Source: RUG14300 sp964561145 (GTDB lineage: Bacteria > Bacillota > Clostridia > Christensenellales > CAG-1252). Taken from it: 64,000 bases of DNA. Position numbers and translations under genes: made by a program. Location of the stretch: contig CAZLNZ010000003.1 in assembly GCA_964561145.1 (NCBI GenBank), forward strand, positions 62,001-126,000, in the 5' to 3' direction. Below are positions 8,842 to 16,718 of this stretch, in pieces. A model generated the notes under the pieces. It was not told the origin of the DNA. It searched no databases and worked only from the letters and a program-made list of their open reading frames with translations. How positions within the stretch are numbered: position 1 is the stretch's first letter; every line of letters starts with the position of its first letter.

Positions 8842-8900
8842 TGTCATACTGAGCGAAAGAATGTGGTGCAATAAATTAGTAAAGCTTTCAAATGATAAAA
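8842..8900 (+). repeat. Half copy of repeat A
   Basis: TGTCATACTGAGCGAAAGAATGTGG followed by TGCAATAA and CTTTCAAATGA, matching the half copy at 5827 beyond the repeat head. As there, a full copy follows about 100 bases later. Confidence 0.65.
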
Positions 8901-8968
8901 ATGAATGCAAAAAAATCGGAAAAAACCACTATGAAAACTGACAATTTTTAAAAAGATTAGCATTAAAA

Positions 8969-9050
8969 TGTCATACTGAGCGAAAGAAATTGATATCAAT
9001 TTCTGTAGTCGAACCCTGAAAGGGCGACACGAAGTGTCGGTATCTCATCC
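8969..9050 (+). repeat. Full copy of repeat A
   Basis: Hairpin 1 is a perfect palindrome here (GAAATTGATATCAATTTC), hairpin 2 is CCCTGAAAGGG, and hairpin 3 is CGACAC/GTGTCG, a fourth arm sequence. The tail is GTATCTCATCC. Confidence 0.85.
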
Positions 9051-9143
9051 GCATAAAAAAGAACTTGCGTTATAAACAGAAAGGGGGAATAAATCTCATT
9101 ATAAGAATCCGCTCCAAATGGAGCAAATCCAATCCTTGAAAAA

Positions 9144-9220
9144 CGGCACCTCTGTGTAAGGGGAACTGGCAAGGAGCGTAGCGGATTGACTGATGGACTG
9201 TAGGCAGGTTCACTGCCGTA
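9144..9220 (+). repeat. Possible copy of a third repeat family
   Basis: CACCTCTGTGTAAGGGGAACTGGCA followed by AGCGTAGCGGATTGACTGATGGAC resembles, from memory, a repeat common in Clostridia (a C-run, spacer, AAGGGGA-CTG, variable hairpin, GACTGA-GG). Only one copy is present, so the assignment is tentative. The rest of 8721-9307 holds no gene that I can see. Confidence 0.4.
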
Positions 9221-9307
9221 GTATCTAATACAGTATCCTTATCTTTTCTTACGAATTAATGTTTCTTTTTTAAATTGCTATTACATATAAAAAATTTCCC
9301 TTACCTC

Positions 9308-9817
9308 TTATCTTTTAATCGGTCGTGCCTTTGGTCTGACAACTGTGGTATATGGAGGAATGTCTTCGAGTACAACACTCCCGGCTCCGATTTTTGAGTA
9401 TTCTCCTATTACAATATTTCCAAGTATAATACTTCCTGCACCAATTGTAACACCATTCTTTATTGTAGGGTGCCTTTTCCCGTTATCGGTTTTCCTTGCA
9501 CCGAGAGTAACACCTTGATAGATGGTTACATCATCACCTATTACAGCAGTTTCTCCTATTACTACACCTAAGCCGTGATCTATAAGTGCCCTCCGACCGA
9601 TTATAGCACCCGGGTGGATTTCTAATCCGTTTTTCTTTGTACTATGCCTAGATATTAGCATTGATATTAAGTAAAACTTTCTTTTATAAAACCAATGGGA
9701 TATTCTATGGCATCTTAAAGCACGTATTCCATTATGGGTGAGCATTACAGTTAAAAAGGATTTTGCCGAAGGATCTTTGCATAATACCGTTCGTACATCT
9801 TCAAATAATCGTATCAT
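9308..9817 (-). CDS. cysE: Serine O-acetyltransferase
   Basis: The enzyme transfers acetyl from acetyl-CoA to L-serine, giving O-acetylserine for cysteine synthesis. It is the short EpsC/CysE form of about 170 residues. The N-terminal helical part (RLFEDVRTVLCKDPSAKSF) leads into the left-handed beta-helix of hexapeptide repeats, with IHPGAIIGRRALIDHGLGVVIGE and the GVTLGARKT loop that carries the catalytic region. A longer TTG start at 9865 has an AGGGA site upstream and would add 16 residues, but homologues as I know them start at the position of the ATG chosen here. It stands alone, divergent from the block starting at 10343. Confidence 0.93.
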   Translation of the reverse strand: MIRLFEDVRTVLCKDPSAKSFLTVMLTHNGIRALRCHRISHWFYKRKFYLISMLISRHSTKKNGLEIHPGAIIGRRALIDHGLGVVIGETAVIGDDVTIYQGVTLGARKTDNGKRHPTIKNGVTIGAGSIILGNIVIGEYSKIGAGSVVLEDIPPYTTVVRPKARPIKR

Positions 9818-9865
9818 ACTATATTTTATTGAGTGTAAGTGTTGGTTGTTGAATAGTAAAACCAA

Positions 9866-10342
9866 TGATATCCCTAGTCTTAAAAAATGATTTCATCAGT
9901 TCTATGCAATTTTTGTAAAATTATTCACGAAAAAACCGTCATTTTTTGCTGCGATTTGCAGAAGGAGCATATCTATAATTTGTGATTAATTACTAATAAA
10001 AACCAAAAATGTAAGCAAAAAACGATATAATGTTATTGTTTTTGCTATCTAAATGCAAACTTAACACAAAATTAATTTTAAATGGATAAGGTGTATTATA
10101 TAATTATACTGAGATTGAGTGTGGTGCAAAATTGTATTTGCGTACTATTGTTGTGCTTTGTTAGCGTTAGCACTTGATAATTGACAATGTTTAACGTTTT
10201 CAGAGTGTCAACACACATCGTACTAGTCTTAGGTGATTGTTTCAAATCTTATAAGCTTAGGTCATTACTCTAGTATTATGATTTTGAAACTGCAACTAAT
10301 TTGTTACTGTTGGTTGAAAGAATAAGCAAGGAGCGTTAATCA
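9866..10342. promoter_or_regulatory. Long AT-rich divergent intergenic region with crossing inverted repeats
   Basis: No gene is visible. A TATAAT at 10099-10104 lacks a clear -35 partner. Further right, TACTAG (10221-10226) can pair with CTAGTA (10270-10275), and GTTTCAAATC (10239-10248) with GATTTTGAAAC (10280-10290); the two pairings cross. A CTTAGGT direct repeat (near 10228 and 10255) lies within. This could be a structured leader or operator for the 10343-19971 block. Function is not shown. Confidence 0.35.
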
Positions 10343-11674
10343 GTGTCATACGACGAAAGAGATACAATTAATACTGAAGAGTTAGATACCGATAACGAAG
10401 TTCTTGCCGGCAGCAACATCGAAGTCGTTACCGATGAGGATGTAAGTCCCGAAGGTCACATTGAGGAAGATGATTTTTCTGACGAATGGGACGAAGAAGA
10501 CTTTGGAGAAATATCCCTTGAAAATGGGGATAATGGTAACAAGGTTGATCTGGAGGCACTGGCGGAAGAAGTTGAAAGGCAAAAGCTTAAGGAATCAAGC
10601 GTAAGCTCTCCCGAATTCTCTGAAGAGGATGTTGCCCGTGAAGAGAAAATGGAAGTCGTTGATTCTGCAGACAATGCTTTTGTTGGGGAAACTCCTTCAG
10701 TTGAGGAGTCTCAAGAAGTAGATGAAGCGCTTGAGGAACTTAGAAGTTCAACTAAGGATATCGAGGCTGAGCTTGTAGATGTAAGTGCAATCAAGTTTGA
10801 TGCACGAACCTCGAATAGAGTCAAAGAAAGTGAGCCCAAAACAGAAGAGGAACTAAAGAGAGAGAAGAAACGCAAGGAAGAGGAACGCAAGAGAAAACGT
10901 CAGGAAGAAAATGATATTTTTGCAAACCGTTATAAGGCAAAGACGATCAATGCGGCGGTTGCACAAAGCGATCCGATTATATACTTCTACAATGTTGCTC
11001 TAAATAAAGACGGTACCGTCAGATTGTTTAACGTGTTTCAAGTTTTGCAAGATAGGTTCGTCGGAAAAATGATTCCTCAGTTATGGACGGCTGTTGCCGA
11101 GGCTAGTGATAGAGTTCTGGAACTTAACGAGGCTAACCTGATTGAACAGCTGGAGGTATGCAAGGAGTACCCTTCATATCAGTTCGTAATTTCCGTAAGC
11201 ACAAGGTTTTTCACAAAACCTGCTGTATTGGAAAAGTTACTCGGACATATCACAGAGCCGATTACCAATTTGGTCATGGCTTTTGACAGTGTATCCCTAC
11301 AAAACCTTGGAGCCGCAGCCAAAACGGGTTTAGCTCAAATAAAGGAGAAAGGTGTCAAGGTTCTACTTGATAACACCGAAAAGGTAAGTATGACCACCCT
11401 TTCCGAATTGGAGTTCGATTACATACGTATCGACAGCCGATATTACGAGTTGGGTAACTTCAAGGCAGAGGGCTTCCTACGACTACTGACAGGCTTCGCC
11501 CACGAACAAGGCATACCCACAATCGCAACTTTCTGCGATAACGAGGATATGGCAGAATACATGTTCTACATGGGTGTGGATGCAGTTCAAGGCAATGCGG
11601 TATCACGTCCGATGAGGACTGTGCCTAATGCAATCAAAAACGTAACTCTTTTGGAAAGCATGAAGAACAACTGA
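10343..11674 (+). CDS. Degenerate EAL-domain protein with long acidic N-terminus
   Basis: A 443-residue cytoplasmic protein. Residues 1 to about 160 are acidic and low in complexity, then comes a basic coiled stretch rich in KRE, and the last 240 residues or so resemble an EAL (cyclic di-GMP phosphodiesterase) fold. The end (FDYIRIDSRYY, later DAVQGNAVSRP) matches the K-x-D and QG-x-x-x-x-x-P parts of EAL domains. The signature EAL glutamate, the DDFG-like loop and the later catalytic glutamate are not where they should be (LFNVF, LLDNTE, ATFCDNED instead), so it is probably inactive and may act as a receptor or scaffold. The GTG start is supported by AAGGAG nine bases upstream. It precedes the TasA-like gene by 68 bp in the same direction. 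Confidence 0.75.
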   Translation: MSYDERDTINTEELDTDNEVLAGSNIEVVTDEDVSPEGHIEEDDFSDEWDEEDFGEISLENGDNGNKVDLEALAEEVERQKLKESSVSSPEFSEEDVAREEKMEVVDSADNAFVGETPSVEESQEVDEALEELRSSTKDIEAELVDVSAIKFDARTSNRVKESEPKTEEELKREKKRKEEERKRKRQEENDIFANRYKAKTINAAVAQSDPIIYFYNVALNKDGTVRLFNVFQVLQDRFVGKMIPQLWTAVAEASDRVLELNEANLIEQLEVCKEYPSYQFVISVSTRFFTKPAVLEKLLGHITEPITNLVMAFDSVSLQNLGAAAKTGLAQIKEKGVKVLLDNTEKVSMTTLSELEFDYIRIDSRYYELGNFKAEGFLRLLTGFAHEQGIPTIATFCDNEDMAEYMFYMGVDAVQGNAVSRPMRTVPNAIKNVTLLESMKNN

Positions 11675-11687
11675 TTGCTTTCGATTG

Positions 11688-11728
11688 GTCCTTTAGGGGA
11701 CTATAAATTAAAGATAGCCGCAAGGCTA
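11688..11728 (+). promoter_or_regulatory. Two small hairpins before the TasA-like gene
   Basis: GTCC-TTTAGG-GGAC (11688-11701) and TAGCC-GCAA-GGCTA (11715-11728, GNRA loop) sit directly before the TGGAGG ribosome binding site of the exported-protein gene. They could affect mRNA stability or ribosome access. Confidence 0.35.
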
Positions 11729-11742
11729 AATGGAGGATTTAT

Positions 11743-12831
11743 ATGAAAAAAAGAATGTTTATAACGACTATTGTGATGATGTTAGTCCTCGCAGTAGCAT
11801 TAACAACAAGCTCTTTAGCTTGGTTTTCAGCTTCAAACGCAAGCGTAACAGCATCGGCTGCTACCTTCAAGGCACAAACAGCCGGTTCTAACGTAAACTT
11901 GAAAATCGCAAAATCAACCGGAAGCTGGGGTAATTCTGTTGAATTAAAATCCGGTAATGTGGCAGTGGGTTCGTTTGAACCTGTTATTCCTACCGATGCA
12001 ATAATATCGAAATATAACGCTGGTGAATATGTATGGAATCCCGGTATTCAACTAAATGGTGCAAAAGTCGGTTCAGACCAAAAGTTTATCATTGATTCAA
12101 CAAACCCTGTACAGAATTACACCGTTTCCAGAGAGGCATCTAACGGATATTATTATGACTACTTTTATATCCACAACGCTGATGCCCAAACAGCTATAAA
12201 CGCTCTTTCCTTTACCGTTGAGTCATCTGCTAGAGCAGAAGAGAGTGGTGAAACCGCTTGTAAAGCATTTGCAGCTTTGATTCTATACAAGGCTGAATAT
12301 GTTGCAGTTGATTCCACTGTTCCCGAAAACGCTGTAGAGAATGCCGGGTTTACAGTTGTATCTAAAGATGCTTCCGATCCAATTGGTGCTTCATCGATTA
12401 AAGCTAATACGGATCTTGGAACAACTGAATTGCCCGACGAAAGGTATTTAGCTTGGATTCCTTTCTGTGCATTTACTATTGGAGATAGACCAACTAGTGG
12501 AATTTCTGCGTGGCAATATGCGGATTTGGATGGGTCCATTGACTACAATAATGTTAGTATTTTAGGTGACACAACACATCCTATTGAAACCCAGGAAGTT
12601 GATGCCTATTTTGGTGAAGCATATAATCTAAATTATTTAGCACTCCAGAGGCTCAATAGCAAGGGTAATGATTCAAACAAGGATGAATCGAGCACATTCA
12701 GTATGTCCGCAAAGGAGACCTATAGAGTTGATTTCTATTATTGGTTTGACGGTCTCGATTTGGACGAGTATAAGGATACTACAAAAGCAGAGGTTTCAAT
12801 CAAGATCGAGGCATCTAATAGTAATTCTTAA
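11743..12831 (+). CDS. TasA-like exported protein, SipW-class signal peptide
   Basis: A 362-residue secreted protein. It has a basic start (KKRMF), a hydrophobic segment at residues 7-25, then SLAWFSASNASVTA, the A-W-F-S pattern that follows the signal peptide in substrates of SipW-type peptidases (TasA/camelysin-like fibre proteins). The mature part is Ser/Thr/Ala-rich with beta-strand patterns and has no cell-wall anchor or membrane segment. TGGAGG precedes the ATG. The gene for a SipW-type peptidase follows directly, separated by strong hairpins, which suggests the fibre subunit is made in larger amounts than the peptidase. The name TasA-like rests on the signal region and context, not on a clear full-length match. 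Confidence 0.75.
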   Translation: MKKRMFITTIVMMLVLAVALTTSSLAWFSASNASVTASAATFKAQTAGSNVNLKIAKSTGSWGNSVELKSGNVAVGSFEPVIPTDAIISKYNAGEYVWNPGIQLNGAKVGSDQKFIIDSTNPVQNYTVSREASNGYYYDYFYIHNADAQTAINALSFTVESSARAEESGETACKAFAALILYKAEYVAVDSTVPENAVENAGFTVVSKDASDPIGASSIKANTDLGTTELPDERYLAWIPFCAFTIGDRPTSGISAWQYADLDGSIDYNNVSILGDTTHPIETQEVDAYFGEAYNLNYLALQRLNSKGNDSNKDESSTFSMSAKETYRVDFYYWFDGLDLDEYKDTTKAEVSIKIEASNSNS

Positions 12832-12858
12832 AACCGCTTTAATTACAAACACAAACAT

Positions 12859-12933
12859 AGGGAGAGGAAATCCCTCTCCCTGTGCAAAATGTGTGCTTAC
12901 CAAAAATGTCTAAGGATATTTTTGGTAAGCACA
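12859..12933 (+). terminator. Tandem hairpins between TasA-like gene and sipW
   Basis: AGGGAGAGG/CCTCTCCCT (12859-12881) is followed by a perfect 15-bp inverted repeat TGTGCTTACCAAAAA/TTTTTGGTAAGCACA (12892-12906 and 12919-12933) with a 12-base loop. There is no long T-run after the second stem, so it may act as a partial terminator or an mRNA 3'-end stabiliser. Confidence 0.65.
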
Positions 12934-12954
12934 TAAGGCATATACGGAGATTTT

Positions 12955-13875
12955 ATGAGTAACAACGAGAATAACACTGCTGAGAAGAAGAAATTGTCCC
13001 CAAAGGCTAGACAGATAATTGATATTACAGTTACCGCCATTCAGGTGGTAATCGTAATTTTTTGTATTGTATTATCTATCATTATCTGGACAGGAGCATC
13101 GGGTGACCCCATTAACCGTAGCGTCAACTGGTTTGCAATAAGAACCGATTCAATGTCGGAGAATTCCAACCTCGACTACGATTCCCTAGGCTACAATAAA
13201 AAGCTATGCTTTGACCCCGGTGATATGGTCATTGTCAAAAAAGCATCTTTCGAGGATATCAAGGTAGGTGACGTAATTGCTTACAAAGCGAGTGTCGTTG
13301 ACGGAAACGGTAATATATCCGAGCAAGTAGTAACTCACAGAGTTATAGAGATTAACAATGATTTACAAGCTTTCACTACAGCCGGTGACAAGGATACCGC
13401 TAGAGAGGATACAACAGTAGATATTCCTTATTCGAGCATTTACGGCAAAATGACCGGAAAACTGAAGGGTGTTGGCGGAATGGTTTTGTGGCTACAAGGC
13501 TATAAGAAAGTTACAATGGCTGACGGAAGCTTGGCTTATGACTATTCCGGAAGCAGTGTTACATTCCTTGTAATTATCATACCTCTTGCAGTTTTATTCA
13601 TCTATAACGGCTTTTATGTCGTAAAATGGGTAATGGATGAAAAGGTTAAGAAGGCAAAGGAGGCAGCTAAAAAGGAAGCTGCCGCTCAAGCAGCCGAGCA
13701 AGCTGTTAATGATGAGGCTATCAAGCGTGAGGCACTACGTGCTATATTATTGACAAACGGCTTGACAGAGGAACAGATCGATGCTTATTTTGCAAAGCAA
13801 GATGAAGAGAAGAATCCGGAAGATAATGATCCTTCTCAGGCAGAGTTGTCTACAGAAGAAAATAGCGAGAATTAA
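12955..13875 (+). CDS. sipW: Signal peptidase I, SipW (ER) type
   Basis: A 306-residue membrane peptidase that removes signal peptides on the outer face. A first membrane segment lies at about residues 26-48. The nucleophile is S66 in RTDSMS, followed by PGDMVIVKK and GDVIAYK, and the second catalytic residue is H128 in VTHRVIEI, where ordinary bacterial enzymes have lysine; TAGDKD follows. A second membrane segment is at about 200-222. The protein then has an unusual long cytoplasmic tail of about 80 residues, Lys/Ala-rich and then acidic. CGGAG precedes the ATG. Its position after the TasA-like gene points to that protein as substrate. Confidence 0.88.
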   Translation: MSNNENNTAEKKKLSPKARQIIDITVTAIQVVIVIFCIVLSIIIWTGASGDPINRSVNWFAIRTDSMSENSNLDYDSLGYNKKLCFDPGDMVIVKKASFEDIKVGDVIAYKASVVDGNGNISEQVVTHRVIEINNDLQAFTTAGDKDTAREDTTVDIPYSSIYGKMTGKLKGVGGMVLWLQGYKKVTMADGSLAYDYSGSSVTFLVIIIPLAVLFIYNGFYVVKWVMDEKVKKAKEAAKKEAAAQAAEQAVNDEAIKREALRAILLTNGLTEEQIDAYFAKQDEEKNPEDNDPSQAELSTEENSEN

Positions 13876-13892
13876 TTGCTTTTTATTATTGT

Positions 13893-13926
13893 AAAAGTCT
13901 CCTATACGATGTATAGGATACTTTTG
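13893..13926 (+). terminator. Hairpin after sipW
   Basis: AAAAGTCTCCTATAC pairs with GTATAGGATACTTTT around a GAT loop, with one two-base mismatch. It follows the stop by 17 bp. It lacks a long T-run and may only attenuate. Confidence 0.5.
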
Positions 13927-14053
13927 TAGAGTGGATATCATTTTATCGTCGTGTAACCTATAATTGATTGATGGAATGACCGTATTCCGATTTTTACAAG
14001 ATTGGCTTGAATACATAGAGCAAGAATAGTAAGATATTTTTTAGTGAGGTTTT

Positions 14054-15097
14054 ATGGCTGATATCGAGAGCAGAGAAATCGATAATATTGAAGAAATAGA
14101 GGAGTCTTCTGAACATACCTCTAGTACACCTTCAAGGCTTTCCGAAGCTCAGCTTGACGCTAAAAAGCGTTATCAATATATCATAAGCAAGAAGAGCGTA
14201 AGAAGGAAAACACGTCGCAGAACGATATCACTTGTTATGCTCATTTTTGTACTGATAGCAACTCTTATTGCCGGTATGGTTTACGGTGTGTTGACTTTTA
14301 TTGACTTTAACTCCTTCCGTATAAGTGTTGAAAGAACCGACCTTGACTACTTGACTCTAAGCGAGGATTATGCTCTATCACACCCATCTTCGGTCCTATC
14401 TTTGTCGGGACCAAGAACATTGGATCACTGTGCTTATGATTGGATCAATAAGACGGAGATTCTGGACGGTGAAGGCTCCTTTAATGGTCCGGACAAGAAT
14501 TATATCGCTTGTGCCTTCTATCTGTACAATAAAGGAAATCATCCTGTTTTGTATTATGAGAACATCACCTTAACCAATGTTTACAAGGGCTTAGAAGATG
14601 CAATAAGGATTCTTTTAATCAAACAGGTTGAAAGAGAGGATGCCGCCGGAAATCTATATTGGACAAATCCCGAGTATCGTGTTTATGCGAAAATCGGAGC
14701 AAACGGTGATGATGAATATGTATCGGGTGGTGACGATGTCATTCCTAATTATGTAAAGAATCCAAATGATCAAAAGGATCAAGAGGATTGGAAGTGTATT
14801 TCTTTCTACGCTGCAGATTCAGGTGTTGTAACTGATGCGACCTACTATCCTCTTGGTGCAAAGCAAAGAATCAAATATGGAATGGCGGTTTGGATAGAGG
14901 GTACCGATCCTGAATGTACAGACAAGGTCTTAGGCGGAAAGGTAAGTTATTCCTTCAAATTTTGTTTGAGTGTTGACGACGATAACAAACCGATTATTCC
15001 GTCTGATGATCAGATAAGAGAAAACGATTTATCTGCGGTAAATCCCGGCGAGGATTTATTGGCTACAGAAGACCTAAAGAGACGCATATATGCGTAA
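14054..15097 (+). CDS. Membrane-anchored TasA-like ectodomain protein
   Basis: A 347-residue protein with a cytoplasmic part of about 55 residues that ends in a strongly basic stretch (RRKTRRRT), one membrane segment at about 57-80, and an outside domain of about 265 residues. The ectodomain has the pattern YIACAFYLYNKGNHPVLYY and later YGMAVWIEGTDPECTDK and a beta-rich end, which recalls camelysin/TasA-type domains in SipW operons. Here the hydrophobic segment is internal and followed by TFIDFNSF, so it probably stays anchored. GAGG precedes the ATG. Likely role, by inference: an anchor or nucleator for the secreted TasA-like protein. Confidence 0.65.
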   Translation: MADIESREIDNIEEIEESSEHTSSTPSRLSEAQLDAKKRYQYIISKKSVRRKTRRRTISLVMLIFVLIATLIAGMVYGVLTFIDFNSFRISVERTDLDYLTLSEDYALSHPSSVLSLSGPRTLDHCAYDWINKTEILDGEGSFNGPDKNYIACAFYLYNKGNHPVLYYENITLTNVYKGLEDAIRILLIKQVEREDAAGNLYWTNPEYRVYAKIGANGDDEYVSGGDDVIPNYVKNPNDQKDQEDWKCISFYAADSGVVTDATYYPLGAKQRIKYGMAVWIEGTDPECTDKVLGGKVSYSFKFCLSVDDDNKPIIPSDDQIRENDLSAVNPGEDLLATEDLKRRIYA

Positions 15098-15151
15098 AAC
15101 AAGCTTAAATGAGTTGACCGAGTGTAAAGGACATTCGATTTTGGAGGCAAC

Positions 15152-16684
15152 ATGGCAGAACTGATTCTAGCAATACTACAGCTTTTTATCGGAGGACTCC
15201 TTCAGATATTTACGGGAATCTTCGGTGGAATAGCACAGATGTTTAATTTTGTAGAATACTACAATACAATCAAGAATAGTGCCGAAGGCAATGCCGGTTA
15301 TTGGATTGTAGGTATTTTAGTCGTGCTGGTTATTCTTGCTATATTGGTTGCAATAGTTTGGCTTATAGTTTATGCTATTGTCAGACTTTCAAAAAGGTTA
15401 CGCAGTAAGAATGCGGTAATCGATGAGGATTTAATAACAGAGGTTGCCGAGCTTAAGAGACAGCTTGTAAAGGCAAACATGGAAAAGGATAGAATTCTTG
15501 GCTTAAAAATCGGTGCACAGGGATACAATATCACCGAAGGCTTCAACGGAGAAGAAGTCAAGGATGACCAAAAGAAAGAAGGCGAAAGTCGTTTCTACAA
15601 ACTTACAGAAGTTGACAAGGCTTTTGAAAGAGGTGAGTTCCCTGTAAGAGAATATGATTGGGATATTACTCTTGAGCAACTTTGTGATAGATTCAGATGT
15701 TATGCTGCAAACAACCCCGATAGACCTTGGCGTAAACTTTATTATGAAATTAAAATAATCCGCCTTTTCTTCAGTTCGTTTGCGACAACAAGATTGTTGA
15801 TATTGCAGGGTATATCCGGTACAGGTAAAACCTCTCTTCCCGAGTGTATGGGGCACTTTTTTGATAATCCTACAACAATTGCCTCCGTTCAACCTTCTTG
15901 GCGTGACCGTACCGAGATATTCGGATATTTTAACGAATTTACCAAGCGTTTTAATGAAACGGAGGTATTGAAGGCAATGTATACCGCAAGATACAGTGAG
16001 GACATATACTTGACTGTATTGGACGAAATGAATATAGCGCGTGTCGAGTATTACTTTGCAGAACTTCTATCAATTTTGGAAATGCCTTCACGTGAGCAAT
16101 GGGTAGTCGACCTTGTTCCCTCGGGTTGGCCTTCAGATCCTAAGTTTGTTGAAAAAGGAAGATTTAAACTTCCTGAAAATATGTGGTATATAGGTACTGC
16201 AAACAATGACGACTCAACCTTTGCCATATCAGATAAGGTTTACGATCGTGGTATGCCGATTAACATTAACAGTAAGGCTGCAGCTTTCGATTGTCCCTTA
16301 ACGGAAAAAATTCATGTTAGCTATAAACATATGGAGGAGCTCTTCTCCAAAGCTTTCGAAACGAACAAGGTATCCGATGAGAACCTAGATAAGTTCGAAG
16401 AAATGGATAACTACGTTATCGAGCACTTCCGCTTAGCCTTTGGTAATCGTATCGTTAAGCAGTTAAGAGAATTCGTTCCCGTGTACGTTGCGTGTGGCGG
16501 AACGGAAATCGATGGCTTGGACTATGTTCTTTGTAACAAGATTTTACGTAAATTCGAGTCATTGAACTTAGCATATATCCGTGACGAAATTGATAACTAT
16601 ATTCAATACCTTTCCGATCACTTCGGTGAGGAGAATATGATGGAGTGTAAGGAATACTTGACTCGTTTGAAGAAGCTATTCTAA
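15152..16684 (+). CDS. Membrane-anchored McrB-like AAA+ ATPase
   Basis: A 510-residue protein with two hydrophobic segments (about residues 3-30 and 48-78), a charged helical linker, and a C-terminal AAA+ domain. The P-loop is G220-ISGTGKT-227; the Walker B part VLDEMNIARVEYYFAELLSILE, near residues 289-310, is of the McrB/MoxR type (D-E-M/I-N), and GTANNDD is a sensor 1-like strand. McrB in restriction systems is soluble and has a DNA-binding domain; here there is none, but a membrane anchor instead. TTGGAGG precedes the ATG. The partner-like gene lies 35 bp downstream. I infer an ATP- or GTP-driven motor at the membrane, linked to the neighbouring exported proteins. Confidence 0.8.
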   Translation: MAELILAILQLFIGGLLQIFTGIFGGIAQMFNFVEYYNTIKNSAEGNAGYWIVGILVVLVILAILVAIVWLIVYAIVRLSKRLRSKNAVIDEDLITEVAELKRQLVKANMEKDRILGLKIGAQGYNITEGFNGEEVKDDQKKEGESRFYKLTEVDKAFERGEFPVREYDWDITLEQLCDRFRCYAANNPDRPWRKLYYEIKIIRLFFSSFATTRLLILQGISGTGKTSLPECMGHFFDNPTTIASVQPSWRDRTEIFGYFNEFTKRFNETEVLKAMYTARYSEDIYLTVLDEMNIARVEYYFAELLSILEMPSREQWVVDLVPSGWPSDPKFVEKGRFKLPENMWYIGTANNDDSTFAISDKVYDRGMPININSKAAAFDCPLTEKIHVSYKHMEELFSKAFETNKVSDENLDKFEEMDNYVIEHFRLAFGNRIVKQLREFVPVYVACGGTEIDGLDYVLCNKILRKFESLNLAYIRDEIDNYIQYLSDHFGEENMMECKEYLTRLKKLF

Positions 16685-16718
16685 AAATCCTATTTTTGTT
16701 TATTTTTGGTGCATATAA

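Noticed and set aside
11675..11742. Cyclic di-GMP riboswitch before the TasA-like gene
   Set aside because: A GNRA hairpin is present and an EAL-like gene is next door, but the gap is 68 bases and the conserved core of either cyclic di-GMP riboswitch class is not visible.
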